The notes beneath the pieces are model-generated. The model saw nothing but the letters and a program-made list of their open reading frames with translations. It was not told where the DNA came from and ran no database searches. DNA of 38,308 bases from an uncultured Prevotellaceae bacterium (GTDB lineage Bacteria > Bacteroidota > Bacteroidia > Bacteroidales > Bacteroidaceae). Location of the stretch: NCBI GenBank assembly GCA_947176895.1, contig CAMWSK010000023.1:1-38308 (forward strand), written 5' to 3'. Both the position numbers and the translations under genes were made by a program. This document shows positions 9,001-15,087 of the stretch, piece after piece. Each line of letters starts with the position of its first letter. The stretch's first letter is position 1.

Positions 9001-10599
9001 ATGATGAAACTCAAACAAATTTTTGCCATTTCTTTGATGGCAATGTCAGTAGTTTCGGTGGCTCAGAGCCTTTCCCCCAGCACCAAGTACCATTTTGAGA
9101 AGGGTACCATCGTTGTCGACCAGCCTGAACGCCCCGCCGGTCAGCAGAGTGTTATCGGTCTCACCGTGCCCAAGATGACCACCGTGCGTGTGGGCTTCGT
9201 TGGTTTGGGTATGCGTGGTCCCGGTGCCGTGAACCGTTTTGCCCACATCCCCGGTGTGCAGATTGTGGCTTTGTGCGACTATGTGGAGGCACGTGCCGAG
9301 GGTTGCCAGAAGTATCTGCGCGAGCAGGGTCTGCCCCCCGCAGCCATCTACAGCGGTGAGAACGGTTATGAGGAGCTGTGCAAGCGCCCCGACATCGACC
9401 TGGTGTATGTGGCTACCGACTGGGACCATCACTTCCCCGTGGCCAAGTGTGCCCTGCAGAATGGCAAGAATACCGCCATCGAGGTACCTTCTGCCATGAA
9501 CCTTGAGCAGTGCTGGGAGTTGATTAACCTTAGCGAGACCACCCGTAAGCATTGTATGATTCTTGAGAACTGCTGCTATGATTTCTATGAGATGAACGCC
9601 TTGAATATGGCCCAGAACGGCGTGTTCGGTGAGATTCTCCGCGGATCCGGCGCTTATATCCACGACCTCAGCGACTTTTGGGACTATTATTGGAAGGATC
9701 CCAAGGATGGTGAGAACAAGGATTTGGGCTGGCGTCTGAGATATAACATGGAGAACCGCGGCGATGTTTATGCCACTCACGGCCTTGGTCCTGTGGCACA
9801 GGTTATGGACATCCACCGCGGCGACCGCTTCACCACCCTTGTGGCTATGGACACCAAGAGTGTGCATGGCAAGGAATTGGTGGAGAAGGTTACCGGTAAG
9901 CCCTGTAAGAACTTCCGCAATGGCGATCAGACCTCTACGTTGATGCGTACAGCCAACGGCAAGGTGGTGCAGATCGAGCACAACGTGATGAACGGCCAGC
10001 CCTACAACCGTCTGTACTCTCTCACTGGCACCAAGGGTTATGCCACCAAGTATCCTGAAGAGCACTTTGCCCTTACCGGCAACGCCCTGCAAGGAACCGG
10101 TGCTCCTAAGGTGGACAACCTCAACGCTCATGGCTTCATCAACAAGGAGCAGCAGGATGCTTTGGTGGAGAAGTATTACCATCCCATCCTGAAGAAGTAT
10201 GGCGAGAAGGGTCGCGAGATGGGTCACGGCGGTATGGACTTCGTGATGGACAGCCGTCTGGTCTACTGCCTGCAGAACGGTCTTCCCCTGGACATGGACG
10301 TGTATGACCTGGCCGAGTGGTGCTGTCTGGCCGAGTTGGGCAGCCTGTCTATGGACAACAACAGTGCCAGTGTAGCTTTCCCCGACTTCACTCGTGGCGA
10401 GTGGAACAAGGTGAAGGGCTATCGCCACGCCTATGCTTCTCCCGAGGATGAGGCTGCAACCGAGAAGGCTGCCGAGGAGTACACCGCTGCCCAGAAGGAG
10501 ATGTGTGCCAAGAAGAAGCTGTGGGAAAAGTACGACAAGGAGCAGGCCAAGAAGAAGGCTGCTGCTGCCAAGGCTGCCAAGAAGGCCGCCAAGAAGTAA
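9001..10599 (+). CDS. Secreted Gfo/Idh/MocA-fold protein, GH109-type (putative alpha-N-acetylgalactosaminidase)
   Basis: 532 residues. A signal peptide (1-22, ending VAQ) indicates export. The NAD-binding Rossmann motif GFVGLGMRG lies at 65-73. The usual EKP motif is EVP (161-163), as I recall for GH109. ATHGLGPVAQVMDIHRGDRF (258-277) matches the GH109 signature around the His that takes part in NAD-dependent retaining hydrolysis. GH109 members remove terminal alpha-GalNAc, for example from blood group A antigen or mucin; specificity is not proven here. Oddity: the last ~45 residues are a Lys/Ala-rich helical tail ending KKAAAAKAAKKAAKK, not part of the fold. The gene has its own promoter and terminator, so it is monocistronic. 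Related exported Gfo/Idh dehydrogenases are the alternative. Confidence 0.85.
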   Translation: MMKLKQIFAISLMAMSVVSVAQSLSPSTKYHFEKGTIVVDQPERPAGQQSVIGLTVPKMTTVRVGFVGLGMRGPGAVNRFAHIPGVQIVALCDYVEARAEGCQKYLREQGLPPAAIYSGENGYEELCKRPDIDLVYVATDWDHHFPVAKCALQNGKNTAIEVPSAMNLEQCWELINLSETTRKHCMILENCCYDFYEMNALNMAQNGVFGEILRGSGAYIHDLSDFWDYYWKDPKDGENKDLGWRLRYNMENRGDVYATHGLGPVAQVMDIHRGDRFTTLVAMDTKSVHGKELVEKVTGKPCKNFRNGDQTSTLMRTANGKVVQIEHNVMNGQPYNRLYSLTGTKGYATKYPEEHFALTGNALQGTGAPKVDNLNAHGFINKEQQDALVEKYYHPILKKYGEKGREMGHGGMDFVMDSRLVYCLQNGLPLDMDVYDLAEWCCLAELGSLSMDNNSASVAFPDFTRGEWNKVKGYRHAYASPEDEAATEKAAEEYTAAQKEMCAKKKLWEKYDKEQAKKKAAAAKAAKKAAKK

Positions 10600-10634
10600 G
10601 CCACAGTCCGCATTTTTTTGAGATTTAAACCCAT

Positions 10635-10670
10635 GGCGGGGATGTGCGAAAGCGCGTTCCCGCCTTTTTT
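10635..10670 (+). terminator. Rho-independent terminator after GH109 gene
   Basis: GGCGGGGATGTGC (10635-10647) pairs with GCGCGTTCCCGCC (10652-10664), allowing a few G-U pairs, around a GAAA tetraloop. Six T follow at 10665-10670. The stem begins about 35 bases after the GH109 stop. Confidence 0.85.
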
Positions 10671-10690
10671 ATCCATTCTTTCGGTTTCTA

Positions 10691-10722
10691 TTTGGCTATT
10701 CCTGCAGATTATGCTACCTTTG
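10691..10722 (+). promoter_or_regulatory. Promoter of the queD-queE-folE-PHP operon
   Basis: TTTG (10691-10694), a 20-base spacer and TACCTTTG (10715-10722) match the Bacteroidetes consensus. The expected transcript start near 10727 leaves a leader of about 58 bases before queD. Confidence 0.75.
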
Positions 10723-10743
10723 TACCACGAAAGATATTAACGT

Positions 10744-10780
10744 AGGGGGTAGGAGAGCACCCTCCTTAAAACAAAACTTT
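10744..10780 (+). promoter_or_regulatory. Candidate preQ1-I-like riboswitch in the queD leader
   Basis: The leader can form the compact H-type pseudoknot of preQ1-I aptamers. P1 is GGGGGT (10745-10750) with ACCCTC (10759-10764). The loop segment AGAG (10754-10757) can pair with CTTT (10777-10780) as P2. A single C (10758) directly follows the P2 strand, as does the ligand-recognising C in known class I aptamers. An A-rich tail AAAACAAAA (10768-10776) joins P1 to P2. P2 ends five bases before the ATG, so ligand binding would hide the start region, implying translational control. The downstream genes make preQ1 precursors, which fits. This is a hand alignment only; the small size makes chance resemblance possible. 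Confidence 0.5.
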
Positions 10781-10785
10781 GCATT

Positions 10786-11118
10786 ATGTATTATATTTCC
10801 AAGCGCCTGGAGATTGCAGGCTGCCACCAACTCAACCTTTCTTATCCCAGTAAGTGCACCCATTTGCATGGCCACAATTGGATTGTTACCATTTATTGTA
10901 AGGCACGCGAGCTGAACCCTGACGGCATGGTCGTGGACTTTACCCATGTGAAGGAACAGATTCACAACTACCTCGATCACGGAAATTTCAACGAGCTGTT
11001 GCCTTTCAACCCCACGGCCGAGAATATTGCCCGCTGGATATGCGACCAAGTGGAGCATTGCTACCGCGTGGATGTGCAGGAGAGTGAAGGGAACATCGCC
11101 ACGTACGAGAAAGATTGA
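10786..11118 (+). CDS. queD: 6-carboxy-5,6,7,8-tetrahydropterin synthase
   Basis: 110 residues, typical of small QueD. It converts 7,8-dihydroneopterin triphosphate to 6-carboxy-tetrahydropterin, the second step of queuosine synthesis. Zinc ligands are His14, His28 and His30; the catalytic Cys24 sits in C-x3-HGH, the QueD/PTPS signature. The LDH pair (Asp64, His65) and PTAEN (76-80) complete the active site. A 6-pyruvoyl-tetrahydropterin synthase role is less likely given queE immediately downstream. It is the first gene of the operon, behind the candidate riboswitch. Confidence 0.95.
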   Translation: MYYISKRLEIAGCHQLNLSYPSKCTHLHGHNWIVTIYCKARELNPDGMVVDFTHVKEQIHNYLDHGNFNELLPFNPTAENIARWICDQVEHCYRVDVQESEGNIATYEKD

Positions 11119-11127
11119 GCCGCTATC

Positions 11128-11706
11128 ATGAGTACTTATCGCGTCAACGAGTTGTTCTATTCGCTTCAGGGCGAAGGACGCTATGCCGGCACACCCGCCG
11201 TGTTCGTCCGGTTGAGCGGGTGCAATCTTGCCTGTTCCTTTTGTGATACGCAGCATCAGACCTGGCAGCACATGACCTGCCGTCAGATTGTTGAGGCTGT
11301 AGGCCTGCATCCTGCCCGCACCGTCATCATCACCGGTGGGGAACCTGCTCTGCAGCTGGATGCCGAACTGACCACGGCTTTGCACGAGGCCGGTTATACG
11401 ATTCATCTGGAAACCAACGGAACATTGCCCCTGAAGCCCGGTGTGGAGATTGATTGGATTACCTGTTCGCCCAAGGATGGCCCGGCCTTGCAGATTCAGC
11501 ATATTGATGAATTGAAGGTGCTCTTCCGGGGCGAGGATGTGAGCGGCTTCCTTTCCGTTCCCGCCCGCGAATATCGGCTCCAGCCCCTTGACACGGGTGA
11601 CCCCGAACGAAACAAAGAGATCGTAAAACAGACCGTTAACTATATACTAAATCACCCGAAATGGAACCTATCACTCCAAACCCACAAGATATTAAACGTG
11701 CGCTGA
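11128..11706 (+). CDS. queE: 7-carboxy-7-deazaguanine synthase
   Basis: 192 residues, radical SAM enzyme that contracts 6-carboxy-tetrahydropterin to 7-carboxy-7-deazaguanine. The motif GCNLACSFCD gives the iron-sulfur ligands Cys32, Cys36 and Cys39. SLQGEG (12-17) and TGGEPALQ (about 69-76) are family signatures, and the LQTHKILNVR end is the conserved C-terminus. It starts nine bases after queD. Its last 46 bases overlap the folE start in another frame. Both ends look genuine, because the C-terminal motif of QueE and the first helix of FolE are both conserved. Confidence 0.95.
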   Translation: MSTYRVNELFYSLQGEGRYAGTPAVFVRLSGCNLACSFCDTQHQTWQHMTCRQIVEAVGLHPARTVIITGGEPALQLDAELTTALHEAGYTIHLETNGTLPLKPGVEIDWITCSPKDGPALQIQHIDELKVLFRGEDVSGFLSVPAREYRLQPLDTGDPERNKEIVKQTVNYILNHPKWNLSLQTHKILNVR

Positions 11707-12245
11707 GAACCCTGCTCCTGGCCATCGGCGAAGATCCCGACCGCGACGGGCTGCGTGAGACTCCCGACCGCATCCTGCGTATGTGGAAGGAGATTTTCCG
11801 CGGATACCGTGAGGAAGACAGACCCACCATCACCACTTTTCCCAATGAGTCCGGGGCGGAAGAGATGGTGATGGATGCGGGACAGTATTACAGCATGTGC
11901 GAGCACCACATGCTTCCCTTCTTCGGCCATTATTATTTTGCCTATCTGCCATCGGCCGATGGCCGTATCCTGGGTATCAGCAAGGTGGCGCGTGTGGTGG
12001 GCTATTGTGCTGCCCGTCTCCAGCTGCAGGAACGTTTGGCACGCGATGTGGTGGAGATGTTGTCCGAGGCTTTGGGCGGCACGGCCCGCGGCTTCGCCAT
12101 CCTGATGCGTGGCACCCACATGTGCAAGACCATGCGCGGCGTGCGCAATCAGGGGGAGATGCAGGTCGCCTATTATACGGGTGAGTTCAAGACGGACGCA
12201 TCGTTGCGTGCCGAGTTCCTTCAGATGGTGGCCGCTGCGAAATAA
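11661..12245 (+). CDS. folE: GTP cyclohydrolase I
   Basis: 194 residues. It opens GTP to 7,8-dihydroneopterin triphosphate, the first step shared by folate and queuosine synthesis. Zinc ligands are Cys80 and His83 in CEHHMLPFFG and Cys155 in THMCKTMRGVR; His82 and His153 complete the active site. The helix IKRALRTLL followed by GEDPDRDGLRETPDR is typical from residue 11, so the ATG at 11661, inside queE, is the only reasonable start; the next Met is at residue 41. Placement in a que operon suggests this copy serves queuosine supply, though it could also feed folate synthesis. Confidence 0.96.
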   Translation: MEPITPNPQDIKRALRTLLLAIGEDPDRDGLRETPDRILRMWKEIFRGYREEDRPTITTFPNESGAEEMVMDAGQYYSMCEHHMLPFFGHYYFAYLPSADGRILGISKVARVVGYCAARLQLQERLARDVVEMLSEALGGTARGFAILMRGTHMCKTMRGVRNQGEMQVAYYTGEFKTDASLRAEFLQMVAAAK

Positions 12246-12252
12246 GACGGAT

Positions 12253-12975
12253 ATGAACACACTTCTTGACGTTCACACCCACACCATTGTCTCGGGACAT
12301 GCTTTCAGCACCCTGGCCGAAATGGTGGCCGAGGCACAGCGAAAGGGACTTGGCGTGCTGGGCATCACCGAGCACGGTCCGTCCATTCCCGGTACTTGCG
12401 ATTTGATTTATTTCCGGAATATCCATGTGGTGCCCCGCCGGTGGGGCAGCCTGCGCCTGTTGTTGGGCGCGGAGGTTAACATCCTGAACACGGATGGCGA
12501 GTTGGACATGAACGAGAACTACCTGCGCCGCTTGGACCTGTGCATCGCCGGCATCCACGGAGCCTGCTGGACTCCCGGAACTCCCGAGGAAAATACGCAA
12601 GGCATGATTCGGGCCATCCGCAACCCATGGGTGCATATTATCTCGCATCCCGGCGACGGCACGGCGGAACTTATCTACGAGCCTGTCGTGGAGGCTGCCC
12701 GCGAGGCGCATACGTTGCTGGAAATTAACTCGTCTTCCATGCGTCCCGCCCGTCATTTTCCGGCTGCCCGCAACAATTATTTAGAGATTCTGCGCTTGTG
12801 TAAGCAGATGCAGGTGCCTGTGATTTTGGGCAGTGATGCCCATATTGCCATGGACATTGCCAATTATGAATATTGCATTCCTTTGCTCAGGGAAACGGAT
12901 TTCCCTGAGCGTCTTGTGGTGAATACGCAGCCTGATTTTTTCTTCGACTATTTGGGATTAACGAATAAGCCCTGA
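12253..12975 (+). CDS. PHP-domain phosphatase (YcdX-like)
   Basis: 240 residues from the ATG at 12253, seven bases after folE. The frame is open further upstream inside folE, but the protein similarity starts here. Metal-binding PHP motifs are visible: DVHTHT (His8, His10), His16, ITEHGPSIPG (Glu40, His41), an internal AGIHG, HPGDG, and GSDAHIA near residue 195. YcdX-type proteins use a trinuclear metal site to hydrolyse phosphoesters; the substrate is unknown. As the last gene of the queD-queE-folE operon it may act on a pterin or nucleotide phosphate. That is inferred from context only. Confidence 0.85.
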   Translation: MNTLLDVHTHTIVSGHAFSTLAEMVAEAQRKGLGVLGITEHGPSIPGTCDLIYFRNIHVVPRRWGSLRLLLGAEVNILNTDGELDMNENYLRRLDLCIAGIHGACWTPGTPEENTQGMIRAIRNPWVHIISHPGDGTAELIYEPVVEAAREAHTLLEINSSSMRPARHFPAARNNYLEILRLCKQMQVPVILGSDAHIAMDIANYEYCIPLLRETDFPERLVVNTQPDFFFDYLGLTNKP

Positions 12976-13095
12976 ATACTGCATAAAATTTCAACGTGAA
13001 TACCGAAAGGAGCGGAGTAAAATAGAGAAATCCCTAACACGCTGAGAAACAAGTGGGTTGAAGGGTGTGAAATAAGACGGCCATCTTATGGGCAA

Positions 13096-13183
13096 AACAT
13101 CCGCATCTTTTTGGTCTAACGTCCGCATGTTTTCATTAAAGCGTCCGCATGTTTTTATTAAAACGTCTGCATGTAATTTTTTT
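13096..13183. repeat. Four tandem 22 bp repeats in the PHP/NUDIX convergent gap
   Basis: Four contiguous 22-base units at 13096-13117, 13118-13139, 13140-13161 and 13162-13183 share AACGTCCGCATGTTTTTATTAA as the consensus. The core CGTCCGCATG is almost invariant in units 2 and 3, with one or two changes in units 1 and 4. The array lies between two convergent operons. The rest of the gap (12976-13095) shows no gene. The layout resembles the multiple repeats at IS21-type ends, but no transposase sequence flanks it. Confidence 0.85.
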
Positions 13184-13204
13184 GCCTGCGAACGGGTAAA
13201 TAGT

Positions 13205-13234
13205 GTGGCGGCATCTGTATAATTATGCCGCCAC
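13205..13234. terminator. Hairpin between convergent operons
   Basis: Perfect 10 bp inverted repeat GTGGCGGCAT (13205-13214) and ATGCCGCCAC (13225-13234) with a 10-base loop. It lies eight bases beyond the NUDIX stop on the minus strand and 230 bases beyond the PHP stop on the plus strand. Neither side has a strong T-run, so terminator function is probable rather than certain. Confidence 0.55.
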
Positions 13235-13242
13235 GATAAATA

Positions 13243-13755
13243 TCAGATAAGACCCAGTTTCGTCAACTCCTGCTCCAGGTTTGGAGTCAGAATATCCTTG
13301 CCTATGGCCTCGCGCAGTTCGGCGGGTGTCCACCAGCGCCCTCCGTCGGTCTCTGTCGAGGGGAGGACGGGCTTCGTCCACACACAGCGGAAGGGGTAGA
13401 CCAGCTCGCGTTCACGCCGGCTTTGGAACACGTAGGGCGTGAGCGGTTGCGGCTCGAAACCTGCCACCCCGATTTCTTCTTCCGCCTCGCGCCTGAGGGC
13501 CATGTCCACGTTCTCTCCCAATTCCACGTGCCCTCCCACGGCAGTGTCCCATTTTCCCGGTTGTATGTCTTTCCACGAGGGACGCTTCTGCAGATAAATT
13601 CTTCCCTCGGCATCCGTCACGTGCAGGTGGACCACGGGGTGGAGCAGCATGGAACCATTATGGCATTCGCCGCGGGTGGCGCTGCCTGTGATGTTGCCGT
13701 TTTCGTCCACGATGGGGAACTCTTCCCGGCTGTTGTCGTGATGTTGTGCTATCAT
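13243..13755 (-). CDS. NUDIX hydrolase
   Basis: 170 residues. The Nudix box G-x5-E-x7-REUxEExGU is complete from Gly75 to Val97 (REAEEEIGV at the end), so it should cleave a nucleoside diphosphate linked to another group, X. The N-terminal part (EEFPIVDENGNITGSATRGECH, split between residues 11 and 32) resembles the isopentenyl-diphosphate isomerase-like or YfcD-like subgroup, whose substrates are poorly defined. Its start overlaps the queA stop by four bases, so it is translated with queA. A role in dihydroneopterin triphosphate processing is conceivable because folE is close, but nothing in the protein shows it. Confidence 0.88.
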   Translation of the reverse strand: MIAQHHDNSREEFPIVDENGNITGSATRGECHNGSMLLHPVVHLHVTDAEGRIYLQKRPSWKDIQPGKWDTAVGGHVELGENVDMALRREAEEEIGVAGFEPQPLTPYVFQSRRERELVYPFRCVWTKPVLPSTETDGGRWWTPAELREAIGKDILTPNLEQELTKLGLI

Positions 13756-14984
13756 GGTATGAGGAGTGATGAGTCGCCGTAGCTGAGGAATCGGAAACCG
13801 TTGGCCAGGGCATAGTCGTAGATGGCCCGCCAGTTGCCCTTGACAAAGGCGCTTACCAAGAGCAGGAGCGTGCTTTGCGGCTGGTGGAAGTTGGTGACGA
13901 TGGCCTGCACCACATGGAAGTCATAGCCCGGAGCGATGATGATTTGCGTGGAACTGTGCAGGATTGTGAGCTCGTGGCGCTGCATGTATTGTAACAGCCA
14001 TGCCAGACTTTGTGTGGCGGGCACATTGGTCATTGCGGGGGAGTAGGGATCCCATTGGTGGACGTGCAGTTCCTCGGCATCCCCTGTGTCCAGTCCCTCG
14101 TCCGTCAGTGCCTTGGCGCGAAGCCCCATATAATACAGGCTTTCCAGCGTGCGCACGCTGGTGGTGCCTACGGCTATGGCATGGCCTTCGTGGGCAAGCA
14201 GCCGCTCTATGGTGGAGATGTTCACGGCGATGTGCTCGGTGTGCATCTCATGTTGGCCGATATGTTCGCTTTTCACGGGCTTGAAGGTGCCGGCACCCAC
14301 GTGAAGTGTCACCTCGTCGCGCTCCATACCCAGGCGGTCGATTTGCTCGAGCACCTGTGGGGTGAAATGCAGCCCGGCCGTGGGTGCGGCCACACTTCCC
14401 TTGATTCGGCTGTAGACGGTCTGATAGGTGGTCAGGTCGCTCTCTTCGGTCTTGCGGTTGAGATAGGGCGGAATGGGCAGTTCGCCGGCGGCATCCAGGA
14501 TTTCCGCCCATGTGAAGGGGGCATCCCATGAGAAGAGCACTTCTTCGCTGTTGCTCTCCGGGCCGGTGATGCGCTCGGCGGTGAGGGTAAAGGCGGTGGC
14601 GCCGATGACGATTTGCCGTTTCAAAGTCCCTTCTTTCCATTTCTTCAGGTTGCCCACCAGACATCGCCATGCCACTTTTCCGCGGGCGGCGAAGTTTTCC
14701 TGGTATTCGACGGGTTGTGAGGGTTCAAGGATGAAGATTTCGATGAGTGCGCCCGTTTGCTTGTGGAAGTGGAGGCGTGCCTGCACCACGCGGGTGTTGT
14801 TGAAAATCATCAGACTCTGCGGGGGAAGAAGTGACGGCAGATTGCTGAACACGGTGTGGCTGATGTCGCCGTTCCGGTAGAGCAGCAGTTTGCTCCGGTC
14901 ACGTTGCGGCAAAGGATATTTGGCGATACGCTCGTCGGGCAGGGGGTAGTTGTAGTCCTTTATCTGAATGTCTTTTGTGTCCAT
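13752..14984 (-). CDS. queA: S-adenosylmethionine:tRNA ribosyltransferase-isomerase
   Basis: 410 residues, the longer form usual in Bacteroidetes (E. coli QueA is about 356). It moves the ribosyl part of SAM onto preQ1 at the wobble position of tRNA and isomerises it to epoxyqueuosine. Signatures are an N-terminal ERIAKYPLPQRDRSKLL region, IFNNTRVVQARL, SVAAPTAGLHFT, the GAGTFKPV strand, VGTTSVRTLESLYY, and TNFHQPQSTLLLLVSAF near the end. It heads a two-gene minus-strand unit with the NUDIX gene, four bases of overlap. Together with queD, queE and folE across the gap it completes much of the pathway; queC, queF, tgt and queG are not in the window. Confidence 0.95.
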   Translation of the reverse strand: MDTKDIQIKDYNYPLPDERIAKYPLPQRDRSKLLLYRNGDISHTVFSNLPSLLPPQSLMIFNNTRVVQARLHFHKQTGALIEIFILEPSQPVEYQENFAARGKVAWRCLVGNLKKWKEGTLKRQIVIGATAFTLTAERITGPESNSEEVLFSWDAPFTWAEILDAAGELPIPPYLNRKTEESDLTTYQTVYSRIKGSVAAPTAGLHFTPQVLEQIDRLGMERDEVTLHVGAGTFKPVKSEHIGQHEMHTEHIAVNISTIERLLAHEGHAIAVGTTSVRTLESLYYMGLRAKALTDEGLDTGDAEELHVHQWDPYSPAMTNVPATQSLAWLLQYMQRHELTILHSSTQIIIAPGYDFHVVQAIVTNFHQPQSTLLLLVSAFVKGNWRAIYDYALANGFRFLSYGDSSLLIP

Positions 14985-15003
14985 TCTTCAATTTTTTTGT
15001 TTG

Positions 15004-15011
15004 CAAAGGTA
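15004..15011 (-). promoter_or_regulatory. Probable -7 element for queA
   Basis: Minus-strand TACCTTTG, 20 bases before the queA ATG. No good TTTG at the -33 position is seen, so the promoter is weak or partly diverged. Confidence 0.45.
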
Positions 15012-15032
15012 ATGATTTTCAACTAAAATATG

Positions 15033-15040
15033 TATCTTTG
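15033..15040 (+). promoter_or_regulatory. Probable -7 element for the papain-like protease gene
   Basis: TATCTTTG matches the Bacteroidetes -7 box and lies 47 bases before the ATG at 15088. A matching -33 element is not evident. The box sits 21 bases from the divergent queA -7 element. Confidence 0.5.
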
Positions 15041-15087
15041 TTAAGTATAAACACTAAAATTATCCTTTTAAAATCAGTTTTTCTGCT

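Noticed and set aside
9001..10599. Ordinary cytoplasmic sugar dehydrogenase
   Set aside because: The signal peptide and the ATHGLGPVAQVMDIHRGDRF segment fit GH109 better, although a related exported dehydrogenase is not fully excluded.
12109..12252. Upstream extension of the PHP gene into folE
   Set aside because: The extra residues are an out-of-frame translation of folE (Arg/Cys-rich); the ATG at 12253 starts the PHP fold.
13096..13183. CRISPR array
   Set aside because: The units are contiguous with no unique spacers and no cas genes are nearby; the same holds for the arrays at both window edges.
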